DNA from: Acanthosepion lycidas
Taxonomy: Eukaryota > Mollusca > Cephalopoda > Sepiida > Sepiidae
NCBI GenBank assembly: GCA_963932145.1
Contig: OZ010595.1
Coordinates: 77,514,252-77,578,251, forward strand
Reading direction: 5' to 3'
Length of the DNA: 64,000 nt
Shown: positions 34,252-45,260 of the stretch, one piece after another
Position numbering within the stretch: the stretch's first letter is position 1
How the letters are laid out: every line of letters starts with the position of its first letter
Position numbers and translations under genes: made by a program
The notes under the pieces: generated by a model
Database searches by the model: none
What the model saw: only the letters and a program-made list of their open reading frames with translations
What the model was told of the DNA's origin: nothing

Positions 34252-34587
34252 CATCGTGTAACAGCAAAATTGTCCAATTCATATAACAGTATAATTATCC
34301 ATCGCACAAAATGTTTAATAGCTAAAAGAAACAAAAAAACACAATACAAATTGATTTTCTTTTCCCAGGTTTTCAGATAACGCATTTAGCCATCTTGAAA
34401 CCATTTGTGGTAAGAATCATTGTAAAACCATTTGAGATATTCAGCTAGAAAGAGAAAGAACACTCATACTTTGGCTTCCATCTACAAAGTCCATTCAAGA
34501 AACACCAAGAGATCGGTGAATAAGTTTAAAAAAGTGGGAACACTAAAAAGGAAAACTGGATCAAGAAGTCAATCAGAATGAGAGGTC
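34252..34587 (+). pseudogene. Mariner-family element, 5' fragment
   Basis: It starts with the same terminal repeat as the 15.6-16.5 kb element (CATCGTGTAACAGCAAAATT then GTCCA) after a TA. It continues through TTTAGCCATCTTGAAACC, then ACACCAAGAGATCGGTGAAT and GGAAAACTGGATCAAGAAGT, which match the helix-turn-helix coding part of that element (RVNKF..KTGKLDQ). A (TCTA)n array replaces the rest. Confidence 0.85.
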
Positions 34588-34588
34588 G

Positions 34589-34642
<54 letters not shown>

Positions 34643-34712
34643 TTCGCTATATTCGTACATGTTTGTAAATATACAAGTACATTCTATCTATCTATCTATC
34701 TATCTATCTATT
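34588..34712. repeat. (TCTA)n arrays
   Basis: Two tracts (34588-34641 and 34684-34711), each followed by the same phrase TTTCG(C/A)T...TACATGTTTGTAA, so the tract plus its flank has been duplicated. Confidence 0.9.
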
Positions 34713-35180
34713 TCGATTTACTGTTACATGTTTGTAACTACATAAGTACATTTTTCATTTTCTCTGTGTTAGATAGAAACTGAAAATTACACGTGTCAAT
34801 TAGTTTCTAACTGGTATTTTAAAACTTGTGATACATATGTATATACTATCCTTTAACTTCTAAAACTTTCAAAAATTTTGCTCACATGTAGAAAAAAAGA
34901 AAAGGGTTTTTTTTGTGCGTATTAACAATCCACCATCCCGAAGAAGTGTCCGGATTTTTCGAAAGGATGTGGTTCCAAAAAACGTCCGTGATGCAATATC
35001 TATCGATAAGCAAACATTTTATTAGATTGGAAAATTAAATTATTTTGGGAGTGTTGCGAGATATTGTGACGTACAGTCGTCGTAGTAAAATTTTCAGCGT
35101 CATATTTCTTCCTCCTCTTCATCCCATTCCTGATTCTTCATGCATTGATAACTCACTCCTAAATAGTTAACTGATGATAA
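34713..35180. other. No gene recognised
   Basis: Unassigned AT-rich sequence. Confidence 0.4.
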
Positions 35181-35189
35181 TTAGTCGCT

Positions 35190-35470
35190 GTTTCTTTCTC
35201 TTTCTTTCTTTTTCTTTCTTTTTCCCTTTTTATTTCATTCTTTTAATCCATCTTTCTCCATCATATTTAGTTTCCATTCTTTGCCTTTCATTGATCTCGT
35301 TTTTTTTCTTTCTTTCTTTCTTTCGTTCTTTCTTTCTCAAAATTCTTCCACATTCTGATATGTTTTCTTGCTTTCTACGTTTCCTCTGTATTTAATCAGT
35401 AAATCATCTATGTAGGTATATATGTCTGCTTCTATGTATCTATGTACGTATGTATATATGTATGTATGTC

Positions 35471-35517
<47 letters not shown>

Positions 35518-35528
35518 CATTCCGTTCA

Positions 35529-35579
<51 letters not shown>

Positions 35580-35640
35580 GTTCTTTCTTTCTTTCTTTAT
35601 TTCTTTCTTTCTTTCTTTCTTTCGTTAGCTTACTCATTAT
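35190..35640. repeat. (TTTC)n and (ATCT)n tracts
   Basis: An imperfect TTTC-rich stretch (35190-35340), then two (ATCT)n tracts (about 35473-35517 and 35531-35579) separated by CATTCCGTTCAT, then TTTC units to about 35625. The CATTCCGTTC spacer recurs in the 37.2 kb composite array. Confidence 0.9.
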
Positions 35641-35757
35641 TTCATCACCAAACCATATGCACTTTTAAAAGTTTATCTGGTTTGAAGAGACTCATCTGAT
35701 CAAAGCATTCTACAATATTACCATATAATCATTATATTATAGCGTGGTGTCTATAAA

Positions 35758-35829
35758 AATGTATGTATGTATGTATGTATGTATGTATGTATGTATGTAT
35801 GTATGTATGTATGTATGTATGTATGTATG
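35758..35829. repeat. (GTAT)n microsatellite
   Basis: About seventeen GTAT units leading directly into the SINE head at 35830. Confidence 0.95.
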
Positions 35830-36175
35830 GGCGCGTGGTTAGAACGCTTGCTTTCTGACCATGAGTTCGAATCTCGCCACGGTTGATTTGTCAGGGAAGA
35901 GACTTCCTGATATTATTGGTCTGGAGGGGGGAGATCTCAGCGTGCAGCCACTTTGGAAAGTATGTAGTATGGTTTTCTGGCGAGTGAAATTGGGTAGACG
36001 GAACACAAGTCATCGTAACCGAGGGTTTGAGTGTGCTGGTCTTGTTCTGATTATTGATCACACTAGATAACACGCTCTCTCCCAGAAACTCTAAGGTCTG
36101 CTCGGAAGGTTGCAATATAAACCAAATAGGCCTAAGCGAGCGTCCCTCGAATATGAGTGGCCAGCTATTATTATT
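35830..36175 (+). mobile_element. tRNA-headed SINE, copy 1
   Basis: The head GGGCGCGTGGTTAGAACGC has an A-box-like element that has lost about seven bases (GGCAGAG) relative to copy 2. The B box is GAGTTCGAATCTC. The body includes CTCTCTCCCAGAAACTCTAA. The preceding (GTAT)n and the closing TTATGTATGGGCG suggest insertion or slippage at GTAT repeats. Confidence 0.85.
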
Positions 36176-36182
36176 TATGTAT

Positions 36183-36520
36183 GGGCGTGTGGCAGAGTGG
36201 TTAGAACGTTCATTTTCTGACTGTAAGTCCTGGTTTCGAATCTCACCATGATCAACTTTTATCAGCATGATGATCCAAGCATGCGCCACATTTAGAAAGT
36301 GTCTGAAAACCATACAACAAATTGACGGAAGCTTTGTAAATGAAGTTGGAAACAATCGGATAGCCGCCAAAGGTTATGCGAGCAGGAAGTCACAAGTCAT
36401 CTAAACTTGTTCAAACTGCTGACCATGGCAGATCCCTAGCTCTCTCTCAGAAACTGTAAGAAAGATTTGCTTAGCTTAGTCATAATATAAGCCACAGCTG
36501 GGCTTTATGAGTGTTGAACA
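36183..36520 (+). mobile_element. tRNA-headed SINE, copy 2
   Basis: The head GGGCGTGTGGCAGAGTGGTT has a good A box (TGGCAGAGTGG), and the B box is GGTTTCGAATC. Bodies of the two copies align (CATTTAGAAAGTGTCTGAAA; CTCTCTCAGAAACTGTAAG). The two SINEs are in tandem, same orientation, about 350 bp apart. Confidence 0.85.
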
Positions 36521-37190
36521 ACTACAAATGTGCCTGAGCAGCTGTCTGCGGGAGGGATTGGCTTGCCACCTTAGCAGAGTGGTGTACTCGGAAAAAAATA
36601 GTAACCAGTCATTTTATAGGTACGTGTCTCCGTTTGTGTCGATGCATGCATGTGGACTGGAGGTCGACATCTAAATCGGTTCCCCCATCAGCTTTTCTAC
36701 TGTTGAGAAGGGTGCTATATCACCTCCGCCCCGCAGGACGAAAACACAAGACCTGTCAAAGGGTGGACAACATGTATGTATATATCTATATTTCATGTAT
36801 GCATAGATATACTTAGGGGCATGTCCAGGCGGGTGGGTAGACCTATTAGGTATGAGGGGTTCCTAGTACTTTTTAGAACACCCTTGGCAGTGAAAAACTT
36901 CGGATTCTTTTTGAGAAATTCTTCTAGGTAATGGGCATTTGTATATAAAAGCTGAAGCACATTTGGTCTCTGGTCGTCTTAATCTTTCTTGTGCTATGGG
37001 CAATAGTGCTGAATAGTGAATTTAGCACTGTACATCGTTCTGTCTACCCAACAAAAAGAATTCGCGCAGAAGAAACTCTTGGACTTTTTGGAAAGTTACT
37101 TAAATGACATGGAAATCATTCCCGAAATGTTCGTCTGGGAGTTATGAGTCATGCGAGTAGTCTTAATCAGATACGACTCGATTTCCACCA
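36521..37190. other. No gene recognised
   Basis: Unassigned. A small frame at 36634-36816 has no domain. Confidence 0.4.
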
Positions 37191-37195
37191 TTTTT

Positions 37196-37211
37196 CTTCC
37201 TTCCTTCCTTC

Positions 37212-37257
<46 letters not shown>

Positions 37258-37267
37258 CATTCTGTTC

Positions 37268-37313
<46 letters not shown>

Positions 37314-37323
37314 CATTCCGTTC

Positions 37324-37361
<38 letters not shown>

Positions 37362-37371
37362 CATTCCGTTC

Positions 37372-37437
<66 letters not shown>

Positions 37438-37447
37438 CATTCCGTTC

Positions 37448-37501
<54 letters not shown>

Positions 37502-37538
37502 CATTCCTATCTATCTATCTATCTATCTCATTCCGTTC

Positions 37539-37584
<46 letters not shown>

Positions 37585-37594
37585 CATTCCGTTC

Positions 37595-37644
<50 letters not shown>

Positions 37645-37654
37645 CATTCCGTTC

Positions 37655-37716
<62 letters not shown>

Positions 37717-37726
37717 CATTCCGTTC

Positions 37727-37779
<53 letters not shown>

Positions 37780-37785
37780 GTTATT
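37196..37785. repeat. Composite (TTCC)n/(TTTC)n/(TCTA)n array
   Basis: It starts with TTCC, then TTTC units, then nine or so blocks of (TATC)n separated by CTCATTCCGTTCC. The blocks vary in length, so it is a microsatellite organised into a minisatellite. The long Ser/Leu/Tyr/Ile-rich frames are not genes. Confidence 0.95.
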
Positions 37786-37789
37786 TCTG

Positions 37790-38327
37790 TCTCATTCTAT
37801 TCATATTTGTCTATCCGTATGACTAATAAAAATTCATTAATTTTTTTAATGCATTCGTTTAATAAATCGTACACGTGATCTGAGAAGTTATTATACTAGA
37901 AGTTATAGACTGTTTTCAATCATTTCACCCCAAGCAAAGCAGTTCAGCTACTAAAAGACAAGGGGGGTTACTAAGCGGTTAGAGAATATGAGAAAAAGTA
38001 TTCTATTAAGGCGAGATGACAATAAAAGAGCGAGAATTAAGAAGACAGAAGGCAACGAGTGGCGTCGTCGTATTTAAAACTTTGAAGATCAAAATTGATT
38101 GGGAAGCAAAAAACCGGATGTGAGTTCCACAAACGAGAAGCGCTTTAGAAGAAACTTGCGGTTACATCTGGTCATTTCAATTGTAAAAAGATGAATATTA
38201 CATATAAAAATCAATAGAAAGCATTAGGTACTGTGTAAACATAGTATAGTATATACAACTTATTAAATATTATATAAAGATAAAATGAAATTTTTTTATC
38301 GATATCTTTTTGAATGTTTAAACAAAC
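37790..38327. other. No gene recognised
   Basis: Unassigned. Begins with a phrase near 37920 (CATTTCACCCCAAGCAAAGC) also seen near 52820. Confidence 0.4.
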
Positions 38328-38340
38328 ATCCAATTCTAAT

Positions 38341-38759
38341 ATTATTTACAATATTCGGGCTATTGTCCTCATCTTTGTCGCCATATTTATCACAAAGTTT
38401 CGGCCGTTGTACGCTCTCGCCTTCTTCAGGTGGTTGGTATTTCGAACTGAACCCTTTATTTCGCTCACTGGGGTATACTCTTCTAGTTCCAAGTGCCATG
38501 TTTGATGAATATCAGTTATCAGTTATCTCCTGCTAATTTCCCTTTGAAAGTTCTCCACAGCCTTAACCGGGTATTGAACTCACACTCTTTGGGTCCTGTC
38601 ACTGGATCTAAACAACGCCCTTCTCCACTGTGCCATGTGTCCTTGAAGACATCTGGGTATGAATTTCTGGGTATTATAAATATGGCGACAAAGATGAGGA
38701 CAATAGTCTGAATAATGTAAATAATGTACATAATACCTCATCTCAGAAATATAGAAAGA
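38341..38759. mobile_element. Family-2 hammerhead-like foldback with target duplication
   Basis: The left part is a minus-strand copy (core CTGAAGAAGGCGAGAGCG ... CGGCCGAAAC). The right part ends in plus orientation (GGCGACAAAGATGAGGACAA ... CATCTCAGAAATATAG). About 160 bp of family-specific sequence lies between them. The flanks ATCCAATTCTAAT at 38328-38340 and 38760-38772 are identical, a clear 13 bp target-site duplication. This defines the insertion boundaries. Confidence 0.85.
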
Positions 38760-38869
38760 ATCCAATTCTAATGTTATGTTTTTCATTTATTTATATATTA
38801 CTTTCTATAAACTATTTGTCCATATTCTTATGCTTCTTCGAAGTTCTGTATCATAGGCCTCCTAGTTCT

Positions 38870-39375
38870 CCACAACGTTCTCTTTCTTTAGCTCCTAGCA
38901 GTTTTCCCTTTGCTAAGGCTTCCGCCTCTCGCTCCGATATCCATCCGTCAGGTAAGTGGCTAGCTGCCCTTCCCTATCTCTCTTGCCCCCAGTATATCCC
39001 TTGAGGGTTACGTTTTCCAATCCTTCCTTCCTCATTATGTGTCTAAGGACTTTCAACTGCTCTTTCCCGATTCAGAATATAAGTATTATTTCTGTTGCCA
39101 TTTTCTTTAAGACTTCCTATTTGCTTATTCGCTTTCTCCATGGAATTCTCATTATCCTTCTGTTGAACCACATTTCTGCTGCCTCTAGTATTCTCCTCAT
39201 CCTTGAGGACATTGTCCAACATTCACGGCCATAGTTATCCAGCACCATTTTCTGTGTTTCTAACGGATATCCCCTGTTTCTGTGCATCTTGCTTAACTTT
39301 TGAAATGCTTCTTTCACTGATCCAATGCATACTTCGGATCTCGGTGTCGCATTGTACACCCTCTATTAAAACTCT
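38870..39375 (-). pseudogene. RTE-like LINE, post-RT C-terminal region
   Basis: Minus strand: KEAFQKLSKMHRNRGYPLET, ECWTMSS, RRILEAAEMWFNRRIMRIPW, then HIMRKEGLENVTLKGYTGGK in shifted frames. It belongs to the family that fills 40-58 kb. Two or more frameshifts. Confidence 0.85.
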
Positions 39376-40059
39376 TCTATTATATATGACTAGCAGCCAT
39401 AACCAGCTGGTCGGTCAGAAAAAGCGTTCAATTAGAATGGAGCAAAAACAGCATCATGTTTAGATGCAACAGAGTCTATCTTCTTCAATTACTTTAAAGT
39501 ACTTTCATTAAAAAAACATTTTGAATTAATACAGTTATTGATATAACAGAAGTCGTCTGTATTTATTCAATCGAAGTTAGCCGAAAATATGAAGTGTAAA
39601 ACAGACAACAGGAAGACCCTCATCTGACCAAAATTATTTTCGAGGTTTTGAAATTCAATTTGTCTGCTACCAGGGATGCAAAAGAGGATACATTTATAAA
39701 GCAATTGTTAAGTCTGATGAAAATTGGTTGAAAGATCAACAAAAAATAAGAAAGAAAGAAAGCAGTAAAAAACACCATTTTTCACTATTTACGCGGATTT
39801 TCATGCTATGGATGGACTCAATTATCAAGTTAAATGACTGTTAAACAATCAAGTTATTGTTGGCTACAATTGAGTGAAGGTTGTATTAGATTGCTTGGAA
39901 AATGAGGGAGATTTTAGTTTAAAGTTTGAAATCGATTATTTGTTTTTCGTGGATTTTCGCTAAACATAGTACCGTAGAAAAAAAAGAGGTATCGTTGAGC
40001 TCGTCATGATGTAACTAACCTATATACTGAATTTGAACGAAATCGGAGGAAAAAGTTGA
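39376..40059. other. No gene recognised
   Basis: AT-rich. A (GAAA)3 stretch and small frames only. Confidence 0.4.
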
Positions 40060-40225
40060 AACCGTATTGATCTTATTTATCGATTATTGATTTTAAAAAG
40101 TATATCGGTTTTTTACGCTAGGAACCTATCTCTTACATCGTACAATGTACGTGCCAAGTTTCGTCAAAATTGGTTAGATGGATCTTGAATGAAAAGGTAT
40201 CACACAGACATCCTCTCTTTTATAT
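40060..40225 (+). mobile_element. LINE 3' untranslated-like end
   Basis: Contains GTGCCAAGTTTCGTCAAAAT then TGGTTAGATGGATCTTGAAT and ends with ATCACACAGACATCCTCTC then TTTTATATATAAAGAT. This layout is typical of 3' ends of animal LINEs and their derivatives. No coding part precedes it here. Confidence 0.6.
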
Positions 40226-40495
40226 ATAAAGATAAACTACACCTTCCAGGTGTTCATATCTTCAATTTGTCGCTCGCATCTTGGGCTTTTTCTCTTGCTG
40301 ATGACGATCTTTTATGTCTTATTGCACTTGATAGTGAGACTTTTTTCTCGCTGTCTTCTATCATCCTGTCTACGATGTGCTGTAGTTTTCTTTCTGAGTC
40401 AGCCATTGTTAAGATTGTTATAAAATTAAGATTACACCCACTGATAATAAATCCTGGTAGGGTCTCCAGCTTCATTAGTATCTCGCCACCGTAGA
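40226..40495 (-). pseudogene. RTE-like LINE reverse-transcriptase fragment
   Basis: Minus strand: ETLPGFIISGCNLNFITILT, MADSERKLQHIVDRMIEDSE, KKVSLSS. It aligns with the GGxxhNNhRYADDTVLhAxSExKLQxhhDxVVxxSxxxGLSIN segment of the family; the YADD box is lost by a deletion (HNFITILTMADSE). Confidence 0.8.
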
Positions 40496-40739
40496 CGTTA
40501 AATAAATCTGTGGAGAACTAACATCCTTGTCTCACGCACCTTTTTATTTTTGTGCTGCTACTTAATTCATTTTGTGTCCATATACCGCTTAAAAGTAGCA
40601 ACAAACTAAAATAAAATCAAGTATTGATTGATCACCCAGAATAAACGAAAAACAGTCTTTACTCTATTTGTAGTCCGAGGTTAAGGATTCTTTCTTTCAT
40701 GTTATAAATATTAAGAAACAGAGAGTACTAAGCTGCTAT

Positions 40740-41140
40740 GTAATGTGTCTTCCTGTATGGCGATGGATGCTGAGCAGATGAAGAGGCAACGGAAATGTTG
40801 CTCTACAGAAGGATACTGAGAATACTATGGACGGAGCGGGTAAGCAACCAAGAAGTTTTATGGAAAATGGAAACAAAAAAGGACATTTATATTCAAAATC
40901 AGAAAGGGACAGCAGAAATTTCTTGGACCCATAATGAGGAAAGAGGATTTGGAGAATTTGACACTTACAAGACATATCGAAGGCAAACGGGACAGGAGAA
41001 GGCAGAGGGTCACCTACCTGACTAGCTTTTGTGAACTGGTGGCGGAATAGGGATTGGGATAGATGGTGTATAAACAAACCTTAATAAGCAGTAAAAGGTT
41101 TAAGACTCACGTCCTGAAGGGACATGGCATATAGATTAAG
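40740..41140 (+). pseudogene. RTE-like LINE C-terminal end
   Basis: Plus-strand segments: EMLLYRRILRILWTERVSNQ, EVLWKMETKKD, EISWTHNEERGFGEF, and at the end the DNA for the AMIA..VLKGHG terminus in degraded form (CACGTCCTGAAGGGACATGG). Frameshifted. Confidence 0.85.
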
Positions 41141-41690
41141 ATTAGAATATTAGTGTTCATGAATGAATGGGTTAATATTATATATGTTTAAAAAGCCATG
41201 TCACTTAACGACATAAACGGTCATAGCCCGCCACAGCTTCTTCATTGGAAATCATTCTCAACAATTTCCTGTTTTTAATCTTTTTGTTCTCTACAGAGTA
41301 ATTTTATTTATTATAGAGTATTTCTTCGTTACTTTTGAATTCTGTTCAGTACTTATCCGATTGACACCCAGGCTAGGGAGCCCAGTTTACACTGCTATTT
41401 AATCAATGAGAAGAAAGGGATGTATGCCTTCCCAAAAGGATTAGTCTAGAATTTGAATGTTACACGTCTACGGTGTATACGCCACCTACACGGCCATCCT
41501 TATTAATAGTTACCTACAAAAATAAAATAAAATGTCTGTTTTGTCTGTTCTTTGTTAACAAAACTTGACATACAGACGGATGTTCATAGGCTATGTGTAG
41601 TTGAACTAGATGAAACCTGAGGCTCATTAAAGGTAAAAAAATAATGCCATAGAAGCTTTTTTTTACATTGATGTTCACCCTGTAGAGGTA
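41141..41690. other. No gene recognised
   Basis: AT-rich, with no domain or repeat assigned. Confidence 0.4.
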
Positions 41691-41699
41691 AAAGTGATG

Positions 41700-42415
41700 C
41701 AGAGTAAGAAGAACAGTTTATGCAGAAATGTGGGAAAAATAACTGTTAACTCTAGACTTGGACAGGTTAAGATTGTAATAATTGAGGAAGCATCCTCTCG
41801 GGAGTCAGTTCCATAAAGCAGAGATTCATGATGCTCGAATGTAAGTTACATCTTACCAATGAAATACGAATTGAATGTAGATGTTTCGATACAATGTACG
41901 GAGCATGGTGGGTCTTAGTTGTGAATGTTAGAACTGGTGGAAGTAAGGAATGTAATTCGCCTGAACGCTGTGCATGGAAATAGAGCAGTGAGAGGCTGGT
42001 GACGTTTCGTCTATGGGGAAGGGGTTGTATGATGGAAAGTAATTTGTCAGTCATAAAGACACGGAGACGTTTTTGGACGCTATAGAAACTGGAAAGTGAA
42101 GACTGGACATCTTCTGTCCATATATGGCTCCATTTTTCGCATGATCTGATTCTTGTAAAGGTAAATGATAGAAGGATGAATCAGGTACTTACTGGATTTG
42201 TACAAGGACCCAACAATTTGTCCATCATCTTTAGCGATGTACGAGTTCCACTTGTTGTCTGGGTTGAGTTTAAGTCCCAGTAGGCGCTCCATGTACGGGG
42301 TCTCCACGAGCGAACATCCGTTCATCGTGATTGGTGATAGTTTGGTCCGAAAAAGGGGATGATAGCATGTCACCAGTTTGGTTTTGAGGCATTGAATATA
42401 ACCGGCCATTTTTTT
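41700..42415 (-). pseudogene. CR1/Jockey-like LINE, RT C-terminal region
   Basis: Minus strand from 42409: FRTKLSPITMNGCSLVETPY, MERLLGLKLNPDNKWNSYI, YKSSKYLIHPSIIYLYKNQI, then ILSIIQPLPHRRNVTSLSLL, ELHSLLPPV and a C-terminal stretch. This matches the same region at 60.2 kb (LLGLTFSADMKSKVYIESIA...). Only two or three shifts separate the parts, so this copy is better preserved than most. Confidence 0.85.
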
Positions 42416-42585
42416 TCAGCAACGAAGTGTTACTTATTTCTCATGGAAGTTAAATATTTATTCTAACTTCCTGCATTTTAGTCCTTTTTGGTTTGATAAT
42501 ATTAGTTCCCGTGTACCTCTGCTAGTTTTAAATAAATATACAAGTATTCCCACTTTTATTGATTTTCACTGTCTTTCCACCAAGA

Positions 42586-43190
42586 TTATACTCAAAAGAT
42601 TAAGGAAAGATAAATCCCAGAGATTTAAATAATCCTGGGAAATGTTCTAACAGAGGAAAATGCAACAACGAGACCCGAAAACGTATTGGGATGGCCAAAG
42701 ATGCATTTCAAAAGCTAAGCAGAGTATTAAGAGACAGAAAAAAATCATTAAAAACAAAGAAAAAAAGCACTGAATTGTTACGAGATGTCTGTCTTCCTGT
42801 ATGGCAGCGAATGCTGGACAATCTCCAACACAAATGTGATTTTACAAGAAGACGATGGATAGAACACGTGAACTACGACGAGTTTTTGGAGAAAATGGAA
42901 ACAAAAAAGAAAACTTATACTTAATATAATGAAGAGGTAGTTGAAATTTCTGGAGAACGTAATGAGAAAGGAGAGCTTGGAAAACCTGGTACTCATAGGG
43001 CTGATTCAGGGAAAGAGTAAAGCAGCGCGTAACATACTTTATGAGCTTGAGTAAATCGATGGTAAAACAAGGTTTGGGAGAGATAGCAAAAAGACAAAAC
43101 ATATTAAGAGCCATAAGGAACAAGAAGATGTGGAGGGCCATTATCGCCTACGTCCTGAAGGCACACGAAAGATTTATAAAAAATAAACAA
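42586..43190 (+). pseudogene. RTE-like LINE C-terminal region
   Basis: Plus strand: MAKDAFQKLSRVLRDRKKSL, KTKKKSTELL, RRWIEHVNYDEFLEKMETKK, then HNEKGELGKPGTHRADSGKE in a shifted frame, and SLSKSMVKQGLGEIAKRQNI, LRAIRNKKMWRAIIAYVLKA. Nearly the whole C-terminal module survives, with four or so frame changes. Confidence 0.9.
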
Positions 43191-43540
43191 GGAACAATGG
43201 AAATTCTTCGGATAACAAGAGTATTTAATAACAAAGCTTTAGCCAACAGGCATTAATTCAAGCAGTGGAATACTAATGAGGTATTTACAAAAGAGACATT
43301 ACTAAAGGAAGTAGTCAAAACAACGGCATCGCAATTTTGTTTGTAAGGAGATACAATAGCAACATTATAATATTTACGAAAGACACTTTCAGTACATGAA
43401 ATGACTGAATCTATATTTATCACTAAAAGATATAATAAACAGTGTCGTAATTTTAACCAACAAATTTGTAAGAAAAAGCGAATAGCATATTTAAACAGGT
43501 TGATGCAAAAAGACAAACGATATGTAGTCTTAGAACGATA
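43191..43540. other. No gene recognised
   Basis: AT-rich DNA without assignable features. Confidence 0.4.
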
Positions 43541-43544
43541 ATGG

Positions 43545-43680
43545 GGATTTTCTAAACGCAGCTTAGATGTATCACAAAGTCGAAAGTATGGGACACCTAG
43601 TGAGAATCCAACTCACTACTCAGTCGTAATTAACCCAGCAAGACATGCTTTCTAACCCTAACACCACGTCGTAGTACCCT
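43545..43680 (-). mobile_element. tRNA-headed SINE fragment (family S)
   Basis: On the minus strand the B-box region is AGTGAGTTGGATTCTCACTAG, followed by TGTCCCATACTTTCG. The same arrangement occurs at 58.7, 59.0, 59.4 and 63.7 kb. Confidence 0.65.
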
Positions 43681-43694
43681 ATATAATGATAATG

Positions 43695-44220
43695 GTAATA
43701 TTAGCCATTTCCATATATATGGAAATATTCGGTATTCACTGACCGAACAGTCAGTGAAAAGGTCGGTTGAAATATATGAAACTTTTCTTTTAAAACAATC
43801 TTTCAGAAAAATAAGTTTGTAACGTCCAGTAGCTGTTATTGCTTTTTCCAGTATTGACGGGAGTTTCCTTCTTGAATTTTTGCTTGAAGTAATGGGAAAC
43901 TTCAGCCTCTTGATAATGTCATTATTTTCTTATTTTTGTGTTACATGCACTATCGATTTTATTGTTAAAAACGCTCAAGTGGCGTGGTTTCTATTATTTG
44001 TTACATTCCATGGTTTGTGATTCTGTAGCGCCAGTCCACGAGGTTCGAAGAGGCATGGTCCTAGCTGAGACTGGCTTCATTCTCTCGAAGCTATGTTTAA
44101 CCATTGATTTCAGAATGCGGTCAGATACAGCTGACATTTTAGATATTTCTGAACTCCAAGTTTCGCTCCAAGCTTGGCGTCCATATGAAAATCTATCTGG
44201 TGAGTCTGTTTAAGAATATG
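43695..44220. repeat. Dispersed repeat 'C', copy 2
   Basis: Ordered blocks shared with 20.6 and 61.9 kb: ATTCACTGACCGAAC, GTCCAGTAGCTGTTATTGC, GTGTTACATGCACTATCG, TTTGTGATTCTGTAGCGCCA, GACATTTTAGATATTTCTGAA. Confidence 0.75.
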
Positions 44221-44605
44221 ACTCGAGATTTTATGTTAATGTTTTGGTTTTGTAATAACTTACGAAGACTGTGTTAGGCAAAGACCGAAGGGCTTCATTC
44301 GCCCTAAAACATTGAGAAAGCGTTTGTATGCAGCAGTCAATTTAGATATATTGCCAACCATTTATGGAATAATCAAAAAAGCACTTGGTTTTTAAAATGC
44401 ACGTTTGTTCTGTAATGGAGATCAAACAAGGCGGACGATGTAAAGACAGGAAATAAGATAGTTTCGTAAAAAAACTTTTAACGTTAATATGAGAGAACAT
44501 GGAGTCGAAGTACATAGGCAAACGTCTGTGTGGTATAAAAAGAATAAGGTGTCGAATCCGGAAAGGGGAACAATTTGGAAAAATCAAACAGACAACAATA
44601 TAGCT
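44221..44605. other. No gene recognised
   Basis: Unassigned sequence between repeat C and a LINE. Confidence 0.4.
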
Positions 44606-44609
44606 ATTA

Positions 44610-45260
44610 TAGCAAAAATGGGAACAGGATGAAAAGTGCAACACTGAAATCGGAAAATGTATTGGGAAATAGAAAGATGCCTTTCAAAAGTTAAGCTCAG
44701 TTTTAAGAAACAAAAACATTTCGTTAGAAACAAAGAAAAGAGTACTGAACTGTTATTCAATATGAATCCTTCACAGCTTGGACTCGCAGGTCATAGGTTT
44801 AAGTCCTACTATATGGCAATAAATGCTGGACAATCTTCTCACAGATGAAGAAACATGACGCAACAGAAATATGGTTCTACAGAAAGATGCTTAGAATACC
44901 ATGGAGTTATAGAGAAAATGAAAAAAAAGGTCACTTTTTACTTAACATCAAGAAGAAATTTAAATTTCAAGGGGACATAGTGAGGAAAGAAGGTTTTGAA
45001 AATTTGATACTCATAGGACAGATTAAGGGCAAGAGAGAGACAGACAGACAGAGAGAGAGAGAGAGAGAGGAGGGGACAAACAGACAGACAGAGAGGAAAC
45101 AACGCATGCTCTTCCTAGTGATCTCGAGTAAATAGATGGCGGAACAAGATTTTAAAGAGATAACAAAAAATCAAGATTTATTAAGAGCTACAAAGAACAA
45201 GAAATTGTGGAGAGCCATGATCGAAAACGTGCTAAAGGGAGACGGCACATAGAATAGGAT
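44610..45260 (+). pseudogene. RTE-like LINE C-terminal region with internal replacement
   Basis: Plus strand: NRMKSATLKSENVLGNRKMP, MKKHDATEIWFYRKMLRIPW, SYRENEKK, KKFKFQGDIVRKEGFENLIL, IGQIKGK, then a (GA/CAGA)-rich run and EQDFKEI. About 75 bp near 44756-44830 are not LINE-like and include GGACTCGCAGGTCATAGG and GTTTAAGTCC, a tRNA-like B-box phrase. Confidence 0.85.

Noticed and set aside
34940-34985. CCGAAGAAGTGTCCGG ... CGAAAGGATG as a hammerhead
   Set aside because: The C3-U4 of the core and a proper stem III are missing; similarity is limited to short motifs.
36183-36255. Possible functional tRNA gene
   Set aside because: A and B boxes are present, but the sequence cannot form a full cloverleaf with an acceptor stem and continues into a SINE body. 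The same applies to 57240-57310 and the family-S copies.
35860-36370. 159-codon minus-strand frame
   Set aside because: It lies across the two tandem SINEs and is antisense to their tRNA-like heads, so it is a chance frame.
37144-37878. 244-codon Ser/Leu/Tyr/Ile-rich open frame
   Set aside because: It is the translation of (TCTA)n/(TTTC)n arrays; all frames of such arrays are open.
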